Below are positions 25,201 to 35,570 of a stretch of 64,000 nucleotides of DNA, in pieces. The stretch's first letter is position 1, and every line of letters begins with the position of its first letter. The notes below the pieces were generated by a model. The model worked only from the letters and a program-made list of their open reading frames with translations. It did not search any database and was not told the origin of the DNA. The stretch covers positions 64,298,008 to 64,362,007 of the forward strand of contig CM059973.1 of the NCBI GenBank assembly GCA_030490835.1, read 5' to 3'. This DNA is from Annona cherimola. Taxonomy: Eukaryota; Streptophyta; Magnoliopsida; Magnoliales; Annonaceae. Both the position numbers and the translations under genes were made by a program.

Positions 25201-25653
25201 AAGCATGATTTCAGAAATCATAAAGACTATGGATTTTAAAAATAATACTATACATGCATAGATTCGTTCTCAGAGGAAGAAAGAGAGAAGGAAAAGAAAG
25301 GGTTGGATGCCGATCAATGCCTTACTCTTCTTCTACACTCATCCGGTGTCGCTGCTCTTGCTCCTCTTCACTCCTACGCAATCGGAAAAGCAAGAGTTGG
25401 ATGCCGATTGGATGCCTTGCTCTTCTTCTCCACTCGTCTTTGATCGAAAGAGAACATGTTTTTTTACGAGAAATGAAGTGGAAGTCTGATGCCTTAGCTG
25501 CGGGTTATCTACACACATGTACTTTAATTTCTCACTTTCCCATTTTGCCCCTGTCTGCTATCGCTCATCTCAGCCGCACATTTGAGTTCAATGGCAGATG
25601 AGGCATTTGCAGATTCAACCAAACGTGCAAACGTTTCTACTGAAACCGATCTC
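22266..25653. mobile_element. Mutator-like (MULE) nonautonomous element, 3388 bp, inside the kinase domain
   Basis: Perfect 9-bp direct repeats cccaattat lie at 22257-22265 and 25654-25662; 9 bp is the Mutator-type target size. The ends are imperfect inverted repeats: gaggcaggtgtgagtgcaaa at 22266 against gagatcggtttcagtagaaa read inward from 25653, about 70% alike over 30 bases and ending in a shared tttgcac, with a further shared tgcaaatg. Removing the element and one repeat restores the kinase reading frame across the join. No transposase frame was found. The left two thirds (22380-24700) are about three-quarters A+T without a gene; the right third is GC-richer. Confidence 0.9.
24700..25601. 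other. GC-richer cargo inside the MULE, possible captured host sequence
   Basis: Bases 24790-25030 and 25254-25600 stand out from the AT-rich element by base composition. Bases 25295-25440 hold a tandem duplication of about 85 bp (landmarks gttggatgccgat and ctcttcttct.cactc, twice). Open frames of 60-115 codons occur on the plus strand (24712, 24794, 25254) but overlap in different frames and match no family I know. Gene-fragment capture is common in Pack-MULEs, but here it is inference from composition only. Confidence 0.35.
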
Positions 25654-28003
25654 CCCAATTATCCAAGCTTCCATTAAACATGAGCTCCATGATAAGAGCT
25701 TTGAAGCCAGTACCGTTTCTGTCAATGTTTGAGCATGCTGTAATCATCTTTACGAGGTTCTGATGCCCGATGTCTCTGAATTATACATTCTAATGCAAAC
25801 CTCACAGAAGCATTCTGCTGTTTCACATCCAAAACCTTAAGTGCAATAGCAACGCCGCCGTTAGTGACTCCCATATATACTGTTCCAAAGCTTCCTTTTC
25901 CTATCAAATTGCTAGAGCTGAAGTTATCTGTTGAAGTCAAATGTCTTCAGAAAGCTTCCTTTGATCATGTGAAGCTAAGGATTCTCTACCCTGCTTCATT
26001 GAATTCACATTATGTACCAAGTATAACAGAGCAGAAAGAAGTGCAGCGAAACAAGAAATTGTGATGACGAATTTGAGTGAGAGAGAATGTCTACGCTGGC
26101 TGCACATAGATAGGCTTAGCATCTTCTGTGCAAATCTGTCATGGCTGCAGAGGCCTTTGTTTCCTTGTAATGATTCATGGCTAATATTCGCGAAGACCCC
26201 ACCTCCAGGAACCCTTCCTTGAAGATCATTGAAAGACAAATTTAGGTTTGAAAGCAACCTGAGCTTCCCCAAGCCTCCAGGGATCTCTCCGGAAAGAAAA
26301 TTAGTTGACAAGTCCAGGCCTCTAAGGGCTAGTAATTGACCAAATGATTCTGGTATGGAACCATGGAACTGATTCTTAGCCATTCTCAAACTCTGTAAAC
26401 TAGAACAACCACCCAAGGAGGCAGGAATGCTTCCTGATAGCTTGTTATCTGATAAATCCATGAATTCGAGGACATTTAACCGACCCACTTCAGCGGGCAA
26501 GGAGCTGTGGAGAAAATTATGAGCCAAATTGATCAATCTCAATGTCAAACTATGGGGATTGAGAATCGTCCAAGGTATGAATCCTGTTAGATTGTTACAC
26601 GAGAGATCCAACAATTCCAAATGCCTCAAATTTCCTATGCTTTCTGGGATTCCGCCATACAATTGGTTATGGCTTAGATTTAGCTCATACAGCTCTGTCA
26701 GATTGCCGAACATGTCTGGTATGTTCCCGACGAAATAGTTTCCTGAGAGGAGGAGCGTCTGCAATTTACCATGTAGGCCTACCGACTCGAAGACGCTGCC
26801 AGTGAAAGAATTCTGACTCACATCCAGGACCATGAGGTTGGGATAGCTGTGCATACCTTGCGGGAATGGCCCTGAGAGCTGGTTGTTGTCTACGTTGAAG
26901 CCTTGGAGATGGATGGATAGATTAGCTATCGACCCAGGGAGTTGGCCTGCTAGATTGTTGGCTGTGAGGGAAAATAACTCCAAATGGGTGCAGTTGGTAA
27001 GAGAATTGAAGAAGTTGAGGTTGAGATCAGTGTTGGAGGAGAGACTGTTTTCTTCTAAACCAAAGGTGATAAGATCACGCATGTTTCCAAGCAGAGGAAT
27101 CGGACCATGAAAGTGATTTTTTGAGAGGTAGAGGTCTTGAATTCCAGACATGTTTGACAAAGAGCTAGGAATTGGCCCGTTGAACTTATTTTCAGACATG
27201 TAGAGTGCTGTAAGCTGGGGTAGCTGTCGACCAATGTCCTGTGGAAGCTGCCCAGTGAGGTTGTTCTTTGCCACGGAGAGGAACTTGAGAGAGGAGATGT
27301 TATAAACAGCGAGAGGAATGGTGCCAGTCAATTGGTTATTAGAGATTTGCAGATGGATCAATTTCTTAAGACTACCAAGCTCTTGTGGGATGTCACCTGA
27401 AAGTTGGTTATTTGCAACATAGAAATAGGCAAGAGAGGAGAGGTTTGCAATAGGAGGAGGTATTGGGCCAGTGAAATAATTATTGGAAACAACCAGAAAT
27501 TGTAGAAGGGACAAAGAGCCAAGTGAGGGAGGGAGATCCCCAGACAAGCGATTGACTGAAAGAAAGAGCTTTTGGAGATTTACACAACGGGAGAGACTGC
27601 CGGGAATAGTACCGGTGAGGGAATTATGGTTAAGTACAAGTGTGCGCAAGCGAGAAAGACGACCGAGCTGCTCAGGAAGTGAGCCGTGGAAGTAGTTATA
27701 AGACAGATTGAGGAGTCGGAGGGAAGAGAGGTTGGCAATGTGGGGAGAGATGATCCCAGAGAGGCCGAGGCCTGGGAGCCTGATGGCATGAACACGGCTT
27801 TGGTCCCTGGAGCAAGAAATGCCAGTCCAGGTGCACAGGGGGGAGCTGCTGTTCCATCCTCCAAGTGCATTTTGAGGGTCTGAACTTACGTACTGTGTTT
27901 TGAAGGATAGAAGGATTGCAATCTCTGTTGAGTTATCACACTTGCTGTATTTGCAGGAGAGTGAGAGAACGAGAAGCAAGCAAAGAACAAAATCCTTCTC
28001 CAT

Positions 28004-28040
28004 ATATATGCGCTTGTTTCTAAGAGAATGTAAATGAAGA
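28004..28040 (-). promoter_or_regulatory. Truncated 5' flank of the LRR kinase gene
   Basis: Only about 37 bases separate the start codon at 28003 from the end of the repeat element beginning near 28041 (atgttgtcagaaccg). Any native promoter further out has been displaced by at least 3.4 kb. No TATA box can be assigned in the remaining bases; an element-borne promoter would be needed for expression. Confidence 0.5.
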
Positions 28041-31000
28041 GCAATGTTGTCAGAACCGAACCGATGATTGAACTAGTCAAAGAACTGTTAAAAATACTAA
28101 AATCTATATATATATATATATATATTTGACACATAAAATTTATATATTGGATTTATAAAAATACTAAAATTATATATTTATAAATCCTAAATCTATATAT
28201 TAGATTTTACTCATCACAAAAAAACATACAGGAAAACATTAATAGAAAACTTTTAAAAATCTCTTAGCATAAATATTTAAAAAAGAAATTACTCTATTAA
28301 CTGACCTGAAATGTGTAACAAGCCTTGAATGTTGACGTTTTGACTGCCAAATTCTTCTTATTTATGCCTTTATGAATTCTACTTCTATAAACATATCTAA
28401 CACAATAAGAATTAAAATAGATTAATAATTGTTGAAGGATTGAACAATTGAATAACTTATAATAATATAAGAATTAAAACAACTCATGTGTTCAACAAAA
28501 ATGAAAATTTAAAAGTCTACAAATATATCATTCTTATCAAATATAGAATTTTAAAAGTCTAAAGCACATCAGTCTTATAAAACATAAAATTTTGAAAAAT
28601 CTACAAAGGTATCATTCTCATCAAACATAAAATTTTAAAAATCCATAAATTGACCATTCACATCATTGCAAAACAAAAAATAGTGTCTTCAAGTTTCGTA
28701 TGAGACTGGTTTCCATTTCCAGATGGGATTGGTGATGACATGATGCTTAAATAATTACCTAGAATAGTACAATACATAAACAATCAACAACTAGTTCAGC
28801 GCAAGATTGTAGAAAGTATATATGAACAATCAATAGCTAGCTAGAAAGCCATTTCACAACTGGCAACAATCATACAAAATAGATATTCAATCATTGTAAA
28901 ACAGCTATTCAACACGATATACATAATCTCAACAAATAATTATTTTTAAATGAAAGTTGCAAACCTAGTAATATTTTAAAAAAAGTTACTCGTACAAAAA
29001 ACATAGCTAACAGCTATTCAATAGCTACTAGTATATAAAAACATAGCGAATAGTTATTCAACAGCTAGTAGCTACTAATGTTGTCAGAACCGAACCAGCG
29101 ATTGAACCGGTGAAGAGACTGGACTGGTTCGAACCGGTTTGACCGGTTAAGCGAATCGGTTTGAACCTATGATGTCATAAATGTTTAATTTTTTAATTAA
29201 TTATATATTAGTGAAATTATCTATCGATAAATCCTAAATCTATATGTTAGATTTTATGCATCACAACAAAACATATAGGAAAAAATTAATAGAAATTTCT
29301 AAAAATCTTTAAGCATGAATATTAATAAAAATTAACTATACTAACTGACCTAAAATGTGTAATAAACTTTGAATGTTGACACCTTGCTCTTAAATTCTCC
29401 TTATTTATATCGATGCTTTTGTAAGTTGCACTTCTATAAACATATCTAACACAATAAGAAATAAAATAGATGAATAATTATTAAAGGATTGAACAATTAA
29501 ATAATTTATAATATTATGAAAATTAAGAACAACTCATGTGCTTAATAAAAATGAAAATTAAAAGTCTGCAAAGTACAAACACATTATTCTCATCAAATAT
29601 AAAATTTAAGAAAAACGCACATCATCCTCATCAAATTATAATTAATAAAGAAGCCGAAGTCATCAGCTTATCTGATATCTTAATTATAATTAATAAATAA
29701 GCCAGATTTCTCACAAATTTGGCATTCTAGATGTTACGTGCATTTTGATCAACAAAATTGGTCTTTGATCAGATGGAAAGTGGAAACTGTTTAAGATTTG
29801 GGTTATTTATTTTTTAATATATTTTCTCCAATTCATATACAAAATATAATGAATGCATGGGTATAATATTTCTTAGAACTGCAAATGTTAAAAACCTTGG
29901 ATGAAATTAAATTTTTATAGACTAAACAAATAGCATAAAAAAATAATAATCTATGATTTGGAGCAAAATAAAAAAGTGAAAAAATACAGACTAAATATTT
30001 CGGCCAAAATAGCAAAGGCAAAACGGTGGCAATGCTTTCAAAAAAATAGCAGAGGAAAACAACCAATTTGAGATGCCGCTTGCTAGAAATGAAGAGGAAA
30101 TCGGCTATGGACGCTACTCACCGCCGTCAGTACTGTTGCTGCTGCAGCTATGATGGGACGAGTTGCCGGAACCATTGTTGTTGTAATGGGACAAGATCGC
30201 TGGAAATGAAGAGGAAACTTTGGTGGCTAGGTGCTGGAGGCAGCTGAGTCCGTCGGGAAATGGATGCTCACCAAAAATGAAGAGGAAAGAGGTAGAAAGC
30301 TGGCAACTGCGGTCGGTAGTCGTGTGCTAGAGCTGCTGCTCGGTGCCTATGTACTGTGCTATTATCGGTCACCCTGATTGGAGATTGGGAAAGAAATGGG
30401 CGGCAGATAGCCGAAGGCGAGATTTAAGATTTGGGAGTGCGGAAGCAATTTGGAGAGGAAGAGAGGGAAGTCGAAAAAAAACGAACTGTTCTTTTTTTAA
30501 TATATACCGAGCTGCGAACCGGTCGAATTCGGTTCGACCGCCGGTTTAGCGGTTTGAACGGTTTAACTCAATCAGGCCGAACCATAAATAAACGAACCAG
30601 AACACAATCGGCCCGGTCAAACTAGTCCGACAGGCTGGTTTGGTCTGGTTCTTACAATACTGATCGCTACTCGCATATTCCATTCAGAAAACAGCTAATC
30701 GTATATTTTAAAAACATAACAAACCACTATTCAACAGCTACAGAGCTACTCATATAAAAATCTCAACAAATAATTAAATTTAAATGAACATTACAAAATA
30801 TAGCTACTCAAACACAGTAATACTTCTTTGAAATCTAACTGAAGGTTTCCACTTTCCACAAAATGATAATCCGAGGCTATTAAAATCTATAAACTTTAAA
30901 GAAAACTCCAAAAAGTCTAAAACAGATCATGCGTACTTGAGCCTAAGAGGTGGCAGTGGGCAAGGTGGCCGAATGATGAAGAGAAAGAACAAGCTGGTCT

Positions 31001-31455
31001 ACAATCTCTCCGATTTCACAGCTAGCGCCTTACACCGTCACACAGGAAATGTTCGTCGATTGGCTGTGAAGGAGGAGATGGAAATGGCAGGACGCAGCTC
31101 ACCGCCGGGCTACTACAACTGCAGTGTCGTGTAGCTGACTGGCTGTGTGCGGCTCTTGGTGCCGCCGAGACAATCTTGTCGGCAATCAAAGATGGGGAAG
31201 AAATAGCTGGTATGGAGATGGCTCGGGTTTGGAATTTTGGGGCATTTTGAGCGGGAGTGCAGGACTGGCCGAAATGGGGGGAGTGAAAATCGACTGGCTG
31301 TGGCAGCTTTGGTTTTTTTAAATGTACAAACTGCCGAACTGGGAGAATTCCAGGCGGTCGACCACCGGTTCACCCGTTTAGACGTTTTAATGTAATCAAA
31401 CCGAACTGCATGTCATCGAACCGGACTCATAACCGGTTTCCAGGGCACTGGGACA
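28040..31455. mobile_element. Outer nonautonomous TIR element (AACCGG-rich ends)
   Basis: The left end near 28041 reads atgttgtcagaaccgaaccg; the right end near 31455 has ccggactcataaccggtttcc, roughly its complement (about 10 of 16). Inside are an AT-rich left half, a GC-rich region near the right end (31080-31320) and a (TA)n run at 28107-28127. The inner element at 29090-30655 has the same plan, and the left halves align (ttagattttactcatcacaa against ttagattttatgcatcacaa; then ctgacctgaaatgtgtaa against ctgacctaaaatgtgtaa). No transposase and no clean target duplication were found, so the superfamily is undecided. Confidence 0.6.
29090..30655. mobile_element. Inner TIR element nested in a relative of itself
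   Basis: Left end tgttgtcagaaccgaacc and right end ggtctggttcttacaata are imperfect inverted repeats, with internal arrays of aaccggtt-type motifs at 29095-29165 and 30510-30645. Flanks tagctacta (left) and tcgctactc (right) agree at seven of nine positions, a possible 9-bp target duplication. Bases 30090-30480 form a GC-rich patch (ctcaccgccgtcagtactg) without an identifiable protein. It separates the left and right parts of the outer element. Confidence 0.6.
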
Positions 31456-31929
31456 GGACCACAGAGGCGTGTTAATCCTCTTTATTTTTAAAATATTGAT
31501 AATTTATTTAAAATTCAATCCATTTATTGTATTTAACATTACTTATTTATTCATTAAACTAAGTTTCATCCAAATCAAGTATATACATAAGCACATTTTC
31601 TCAAAAATATATGTATTCATGTAATAATACTTTATAGAATTATTTATGCACATATTATTGATATTTTAGATATTTTAAATATTGAAAAAACTACTTTAAA
31701 ATTAATATTTTAGCATTAAATCATTTGATTACGTTGATTTTATACGTTTATAGAGGAGACTCAAATACAGTAAAATTAAAAAAATAAAAGGGTTTGAAAG
31801 ATACTATAAATGATGCTAAATATAATGGATGAAGTAGATTTTCCATCAACGATCAAGATTTTAAAAATAAAGAGTTACATAGAAAATAAGTTTCATAAAA
31901 GCAAGATCGAATGAAAACATATATCAACA
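31456..31929. other. AT-rich spacer, no gene seen
   Basis: Between the TIR element and block R. It resembles 43890-44390 read in the opposite orientation (for example ttgattttatacgtttatagaggag against its complement at 44010-44030), so it is a repeated spacer rather than unique sequence. No reading frame of note. Confidence 0.45.
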
Positions 31930-32740
31930 TAATGTCCGAGGTTTTTTATTTGGGCTGCTTCAATACTATTCATATTTTATAGGGTGGGTGAAAATTAGGT
32001 GGAAATTAGGTGGAAATGAAACGACTATTCTTATCGTTATTTATTAGTCAAGGGTGGTTGAATTATTGCAGCTCAACGTCAAGATTACACATTAATTAAA
32101 TTATTGTCCTCTTAACTTTTGTGGATATTCCTCTTCCATTAAAAGGTAATTACCTAATATCTCAATTTTTACCATTTTTGATATTTTATTTTTTTGAATT
32201 TTTAAATTACTAAAAATGCCACTGATTTTTAAAAATCTAAATATCTTTAAAAATGGTAAAAATTGATACACATGTAAAATACATTTAAATTAACGTTCTT
32301 ATGAAAAAAGTTTCAAAAAAAAATTTTAAATGGGTTAAATGCACCCTCAATGTACCTGGGTGCAACAAATCACATCCCATCAATACACTTGTGAATTAAT
32401 CAAATAATTATGATGTTGTTATCAAGACTAGTTGAACAAATTTTAAGATATTTTTTTTCAATGTCATTTCAATAACATTTGAGGTCATTGGCTCTCTGGA
32501 GTCATACGGGCCCCTCAAAATTACAAAAACCCTCTTGGTAAGAAATTAGTCTTGATGCAGGTTGAACAAAATTTAATATAGTTCTTTCAACATCATGTGA
32601 GGTCATTGACACACCAGACTCATATGGGCCCCTCAAGATTACAAAAACCCTCTGCAATTATTTTTTTATTTTGAAGGATAATGACGCGTCCTTAAACAAA
32701 AAGTTTAGTAAGAAATTTTAAAAATTAAAAGATAATTTGC
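31930..32740. repeat. Block R (copy 2), with a foldback MITE and a tandem duplication
   Basis: It aligns with 15430-15874. A TGCACC-family foldback MITE fragment (about 32158-32377, ending aatcacatccc) splits the ggtaattacc site. Bases 32405-32560 and 32548-32690 are a tandem duplication of one another (gggcccctcaa.attacaaaaaccctct twice). No gene. Confidence 0.65.
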
Positions 32741-32979
32741 AAATAAACCCATTTAGCTTGATTATAATTGCGGATATATCCATACAATTTCAAGAATTGC
32801 ATATTACTGTCATATAATTTTAAGAATTGCATATTACTGTCATATAATTTTACAAAAATTGCATGTCGTACCCATAAACCCTCTTTGCCATTAGCTACTA
32901 TTAATATATGGCTGGGAATTTTGAATAATAACATAAACGACCTTACTTGAGTGTACATGTTAAATCATTCGGCCAAAAT

Positions 32980-33525
32980 CATTCGCAACTTTGGAAGGTC
33001 AGTTTTTCTTAAAATTTTGCAGAATTTTTTTTGGAAGGAGATATTATAGTACGAGAGAGATGAGGTTTTATCTTTTGGAAAGCTTCGGGCTAAATGAAAT
33101 TAAAAGGATGCATTTGCATTTCCTGTTTGTGGGGCGATCTTGTTCGTCAAAATGCATATAGATGGATTAGATGAAATTGCATGATTTTATAGATCTGATC
33201 ATAATTTCTGAAATAAATAAGTTAAAACATGCTGTTATATATGGATTAGATGTAATTGCATGACTTTAGAAATCTGTTCATAATTTCTAAAAATAAATAA
33301 GTTAAGAATGCTGTTGTATACGTATGTGACTGATGGATTTAGTCTTGGTGCAGACTCATTTAACCTATTTTTTAGTTTTTTAAACTTTTTTTACACAACT
33401 GTTAATTTGGGTGTATTTCACATATGTATTAATTTTTTCCATTTTAAAAAATATGTAGATATTTTTTAAATTTTTTAAAATTATTGACATTACGAAAATA
33501 CAATTGATTTAAAAAAAATTAAATT
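32980..33525. repeat. Block P, left part (copy 2)
   Basis: It matches 16-560 of copy 1, including gaaggagatattatag and cttttggaaagcttcgggc. It stops inside the foldback MITE, where the chimeric insertion begins. Just upstream, 32790-32855 is a 31-bp motif (tttcaagaattgcatattactgtcatataa type) present in tandem. Confidence 0.7.
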
Positions 33526-33914
33526 CCCCTTCTGCCCATACTGTCGTGATTCATTAGTTAAGTCAGCAGATGCAGGCTCTAATTTTTTAAAATACTGAAA
33601 CTGCTCTCAGTTTGTCCCCCTCCTCCTATATCCCGTTGCATCTGCTCATCCTCCTCACATGTTCGCCCCAAAAAGCCGGCTGGCTAAGGCAGCGGTGCTG
33701 CTGCTCTCAAATTGGACAACTTCTCAAAATTTCACCCGACCATGCTAGCCTGCTTATTTTAATTCTTGCTTCCAATCTGGAAGAAGCAAGCTGGCCAACT
33801 CCATTGTCTCCATCAGTATCAGCAAGCAAAGACGGTAGCAATCTATATCCGCAACATAGCAATTTCTAAAAATCACACCCCTTAAAAATAAATGGGAAAA
33901 CCAATTGCACCCCC

Positions 33915-34085
33915 TCAAATAGAAGGACGATGAAGAGGAAACGAAGGAATGAGTGTCTGAAATCCAGCTTCCCAACAGCCGGGAGAGGATCTGGCTTGGA
34001 TCTTATGACAAGCCGGAGAAGGCAGCACGGGCGTTAGACGACAACAAGTATGACTATGACATGCCGGAGTTCAATAGGCTAGGGG
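33915..34085 (+). pseudogene. AP2/ERF (DREB-like) DNA-binding domain fragment
   Basis: After an in-frame TGA (33948-33950), where a Trp is expected, the frame reads VSEIQLPNSRERIWLGSY, then DKPEKAARALD. This is the second and third strand and start of the helix of a plant AP2 domain (consensus WVSEIRLPN..RIWLGSY..PEKAARA). The first strand is frameshifted and the helix end is replaced by unrelated residues before a TGA near 34088. The intact family binds GCC-box or DRE promoter elements; this piece could not. It runs directly into the PUB-like sequence. Confidence 0.8.
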
Positions 34086-34103
34086 CCTGAAGGCACCAAA
34101 GCC

Positions 34104-34980
34104 ATGTCCTGCCTCCATGCAGCCCTTACCGACGCCAAGCTTCACCCCCCTCCATTGCTCTGTCTTCTATTCCCACGGCGAAGACATGCTTCGGAGCAGT
34201 CTGTTCGCATTCCTAGAGGAATTTGAACACGGTAGGCGGCCAGATTTAACGCAGGTGCAAACAGATTTTGTAGAAGAATTAGGTATTCGAGATGCAAAAG
34301 CCTTCACAGGTATGAGATTGAATTTCTCAAAGAACAAATCCATAGCTCGGATGATGATTCTGAATTGATATTTTCAATGCTTGATGGGTTCATGGCATTA
34401 GTTAGGTACAGTTTCAATGCTGGATGCAAGAAGGCCACCTTAACTGCCCCAACTCCGGCCAGATGATCACTCATGGCCATCCAATTCCAAACAGAACCCG
34501 TCGTGGCCTCATACAAGAGTGGTGTGCAGACAACAATAACCCCTTGGACCCCACTAGAGAATGCTGATGCCGCAGTAGATACTGTTGCTAGGACAAAACC
34601 CACCAAGGCTACACGAGGAGCCAATACAGCCATAGCAGAGCTTCTGGTTCAGCAGCTATCAAATGGCTTCGACAAAGGGAAAGCAGCAGTAGCCCACGAG
34701 CTGCGGTTTGATGGCGAAAACCGGCAAGGTGAATTGCAATGCAATTGTAGATGCAGGTACAATTCCCGTTCTACGGCAACTGCTTTCATCATCAAACCCT
34801 TTCACACGAGAGAATTCAACGACTGCGATTCTTAATCTATCACTTCACGATAAGAACAAGGACTAACTATGGCAGACCATGGGTGCCTGGGATCAATTGT
34901 CAATTTCCTGGAAAATGGGTCAATGACTGAGGCTAGGGAGAATGCTGCTGCAGTGATGTTTAGCCTCGCTGTGATGCAAC
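34104..34980 (+). pseudogene. PUB17/ACRE276-like U-box/ARM E3 ligase fragment
   Basis: The pieces, spread over shifting frames, follow the order of plant PUB16/17 proteins. FAFLEEFEHGRRPDL and TDFVEELGIRDAKAF lie at about 34205-34310. YEIEFLKEQIHSSDDD and LIFSMLDGFMALVRY lie at 34311-34405. The second half of the U-box (WMQEGHLNCPNSGQM, then PNRTRRGLIQEWC) lies at 34420-34535. An ARM-repeat region follows (VNCNAIVDAGTIPVLRQLL, then ENSTTAILNLSLHDKNK, then GCLGSIVNFLENGS and ENAAAVMFSL) at about 34720-34980. The first half of the U-box is missing, so E2 binding would be lost. No introns are seen. Intact PUB17-type proteins ubiquitinate targets and promote immune cell death. The sequence stops just before the MITE at 35008. 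Confidence 0.85.
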
Positions 34981-35007
34981 GCTATTTGACCCAACTTCAA
35001 TATTTTA

Positions 35008-35297
35008 GGTGTGTTTGGTTTGAGGTAAAACTTTTGATGAAAAGTTTTGGGGGTAGAAGTTGTCAAATTGATAGAAAATGATGTGATATAATAGAGGTAA
35101 TGATGAGGAGTAAAGAGAATAAAATTAAAACAGATAGGTTAGTTGTATGAGTAGTTGTATAGAAATGATTGAAAAGTAGGGTAGTTTGTATAGAAAAATG
35201 TGAAAAAATAATTAAAAAATAAAATAGTTATGGAGAGTGAAAAGTTTTGGATTGAAAAATTTTAGTTGACATATTTTGGCCCCAAACAAACACACTC
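35008..35297 (+). mobile_element. Tourist-like MITE, 290 bp
   Basis: It begins ggtgtgtttggtttgagg and ends ccaaacaaacacactc, flanked by TTA at 35005-35007 and 35298-35300, the 3-bp target duplication of the PIF/Harbinger superfamily. Internal core agaataaaattaaaacagat. It is close in sequence to the copy at 36918 and inserted at the end of the PUB fragment. Confidence 0.92.
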
Positions 35298-35570
35298 TTA
35301 TTAAAAATTAGGAATTCCAGCCGGATTCCGCTGGAGGAATAAGGGAATATGAGGGATTATGGAATGGCATTCGAGCAAATTTCGAAAATGGTGCAGGGGC
35401 AAAATTGACTTTCCACATGTTGCTAACGTCCGCCCATCCTGTTAGTAACGACATGGGAATACTGGGAATTAAGAGTGAAATGTCGTGAGGACAAAAGGAA
35501 CTTCTAAAATATTGTGGTTCCGATAGGAAATATCATTAAATTTCCTATCATTAAATGTTGTTGGTATAAA
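35298..35570. other. Right end of the chimeric insertion, no gene
   Basis: The stretch contains short inverted motifs (ggaattccagccggattccgctgg; aatttcctatcattaaat preceded by its near repeat) and no reading frame. It may hold the terminal sequences of whatever carried the gene fragments. Confidence 0.35.

Larger units (their letters stand above)
22083..28003 (-). pseudogene. LRR-XII receptor-like kinase, disrupted
   Basis: The main frame, 28003-25937, has 688 codons: signal peptide (residues 1-22), LRRNT cap with CTWTGISC (about 54-61), about 20 plant-type LRRs, and a transmembrane segment (about 644-664). The pattern matches FLS2/EFR/Xa21 immune receptors. A frameshift near 25945 separates it from the kinase N-lobe (25940 down to 25654), which has NLIGKGSFGTVY and a retained Lys. 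A second frameshift near 25786 leads into GHQNLVKMITACS. The kinase then breaks at the 9-bp duplication of a 3388-bp insertion and resumes at 22265 with WVHLETPPTARLG, YLHRDGH and DLKPSNVLL. The catalytic-loop Cys before DLKPSN is a TAG (22135-22137). No DFG or C-lobe follows. As a kinase it is dead; the intact 688-codon frame could still encode a kinase-less receptor-like protein. Expression is unknown. Confidence 0.93.
33526..35570 (+). mobile_element. Chimeric insertion carrying two unrelated gene fragments
   Basis: Block P copy 1 is continuous across this point (around 560-575), so about 2.05 kb was gained here. It contains, in the same orientation, an AP2/ERF fragment (33915-34085) and a PUB17-like pseudogene (34104-34980), plus about 400 bases of GC-rich sequence of unknown origin (33590-33870) and, later, a MITE. 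Collecting pieces of unlinked genes is typical of Helitrons and Pack-MULEs. I could not find a Helitron CTRR end with a hairpin, nor long inverted ends; the borders share only aatt(t)cccc direct repeats. The carrier type is therefore open. Confidence 0.55.

Noticed and set aside
27483..27883. Open frames antisense to the LRR region
   Set aside because: Periodic LRR codons create mirror frames on the other strand; the minus-strand LRR protein explains the sequence.
33526..35570. Helitron as carrier of the AP2 and PUB fragments
   Set aside because: No TC start, CTRR terminus or terminal hairpin was found at the borders, so I left the carrier unnamed.
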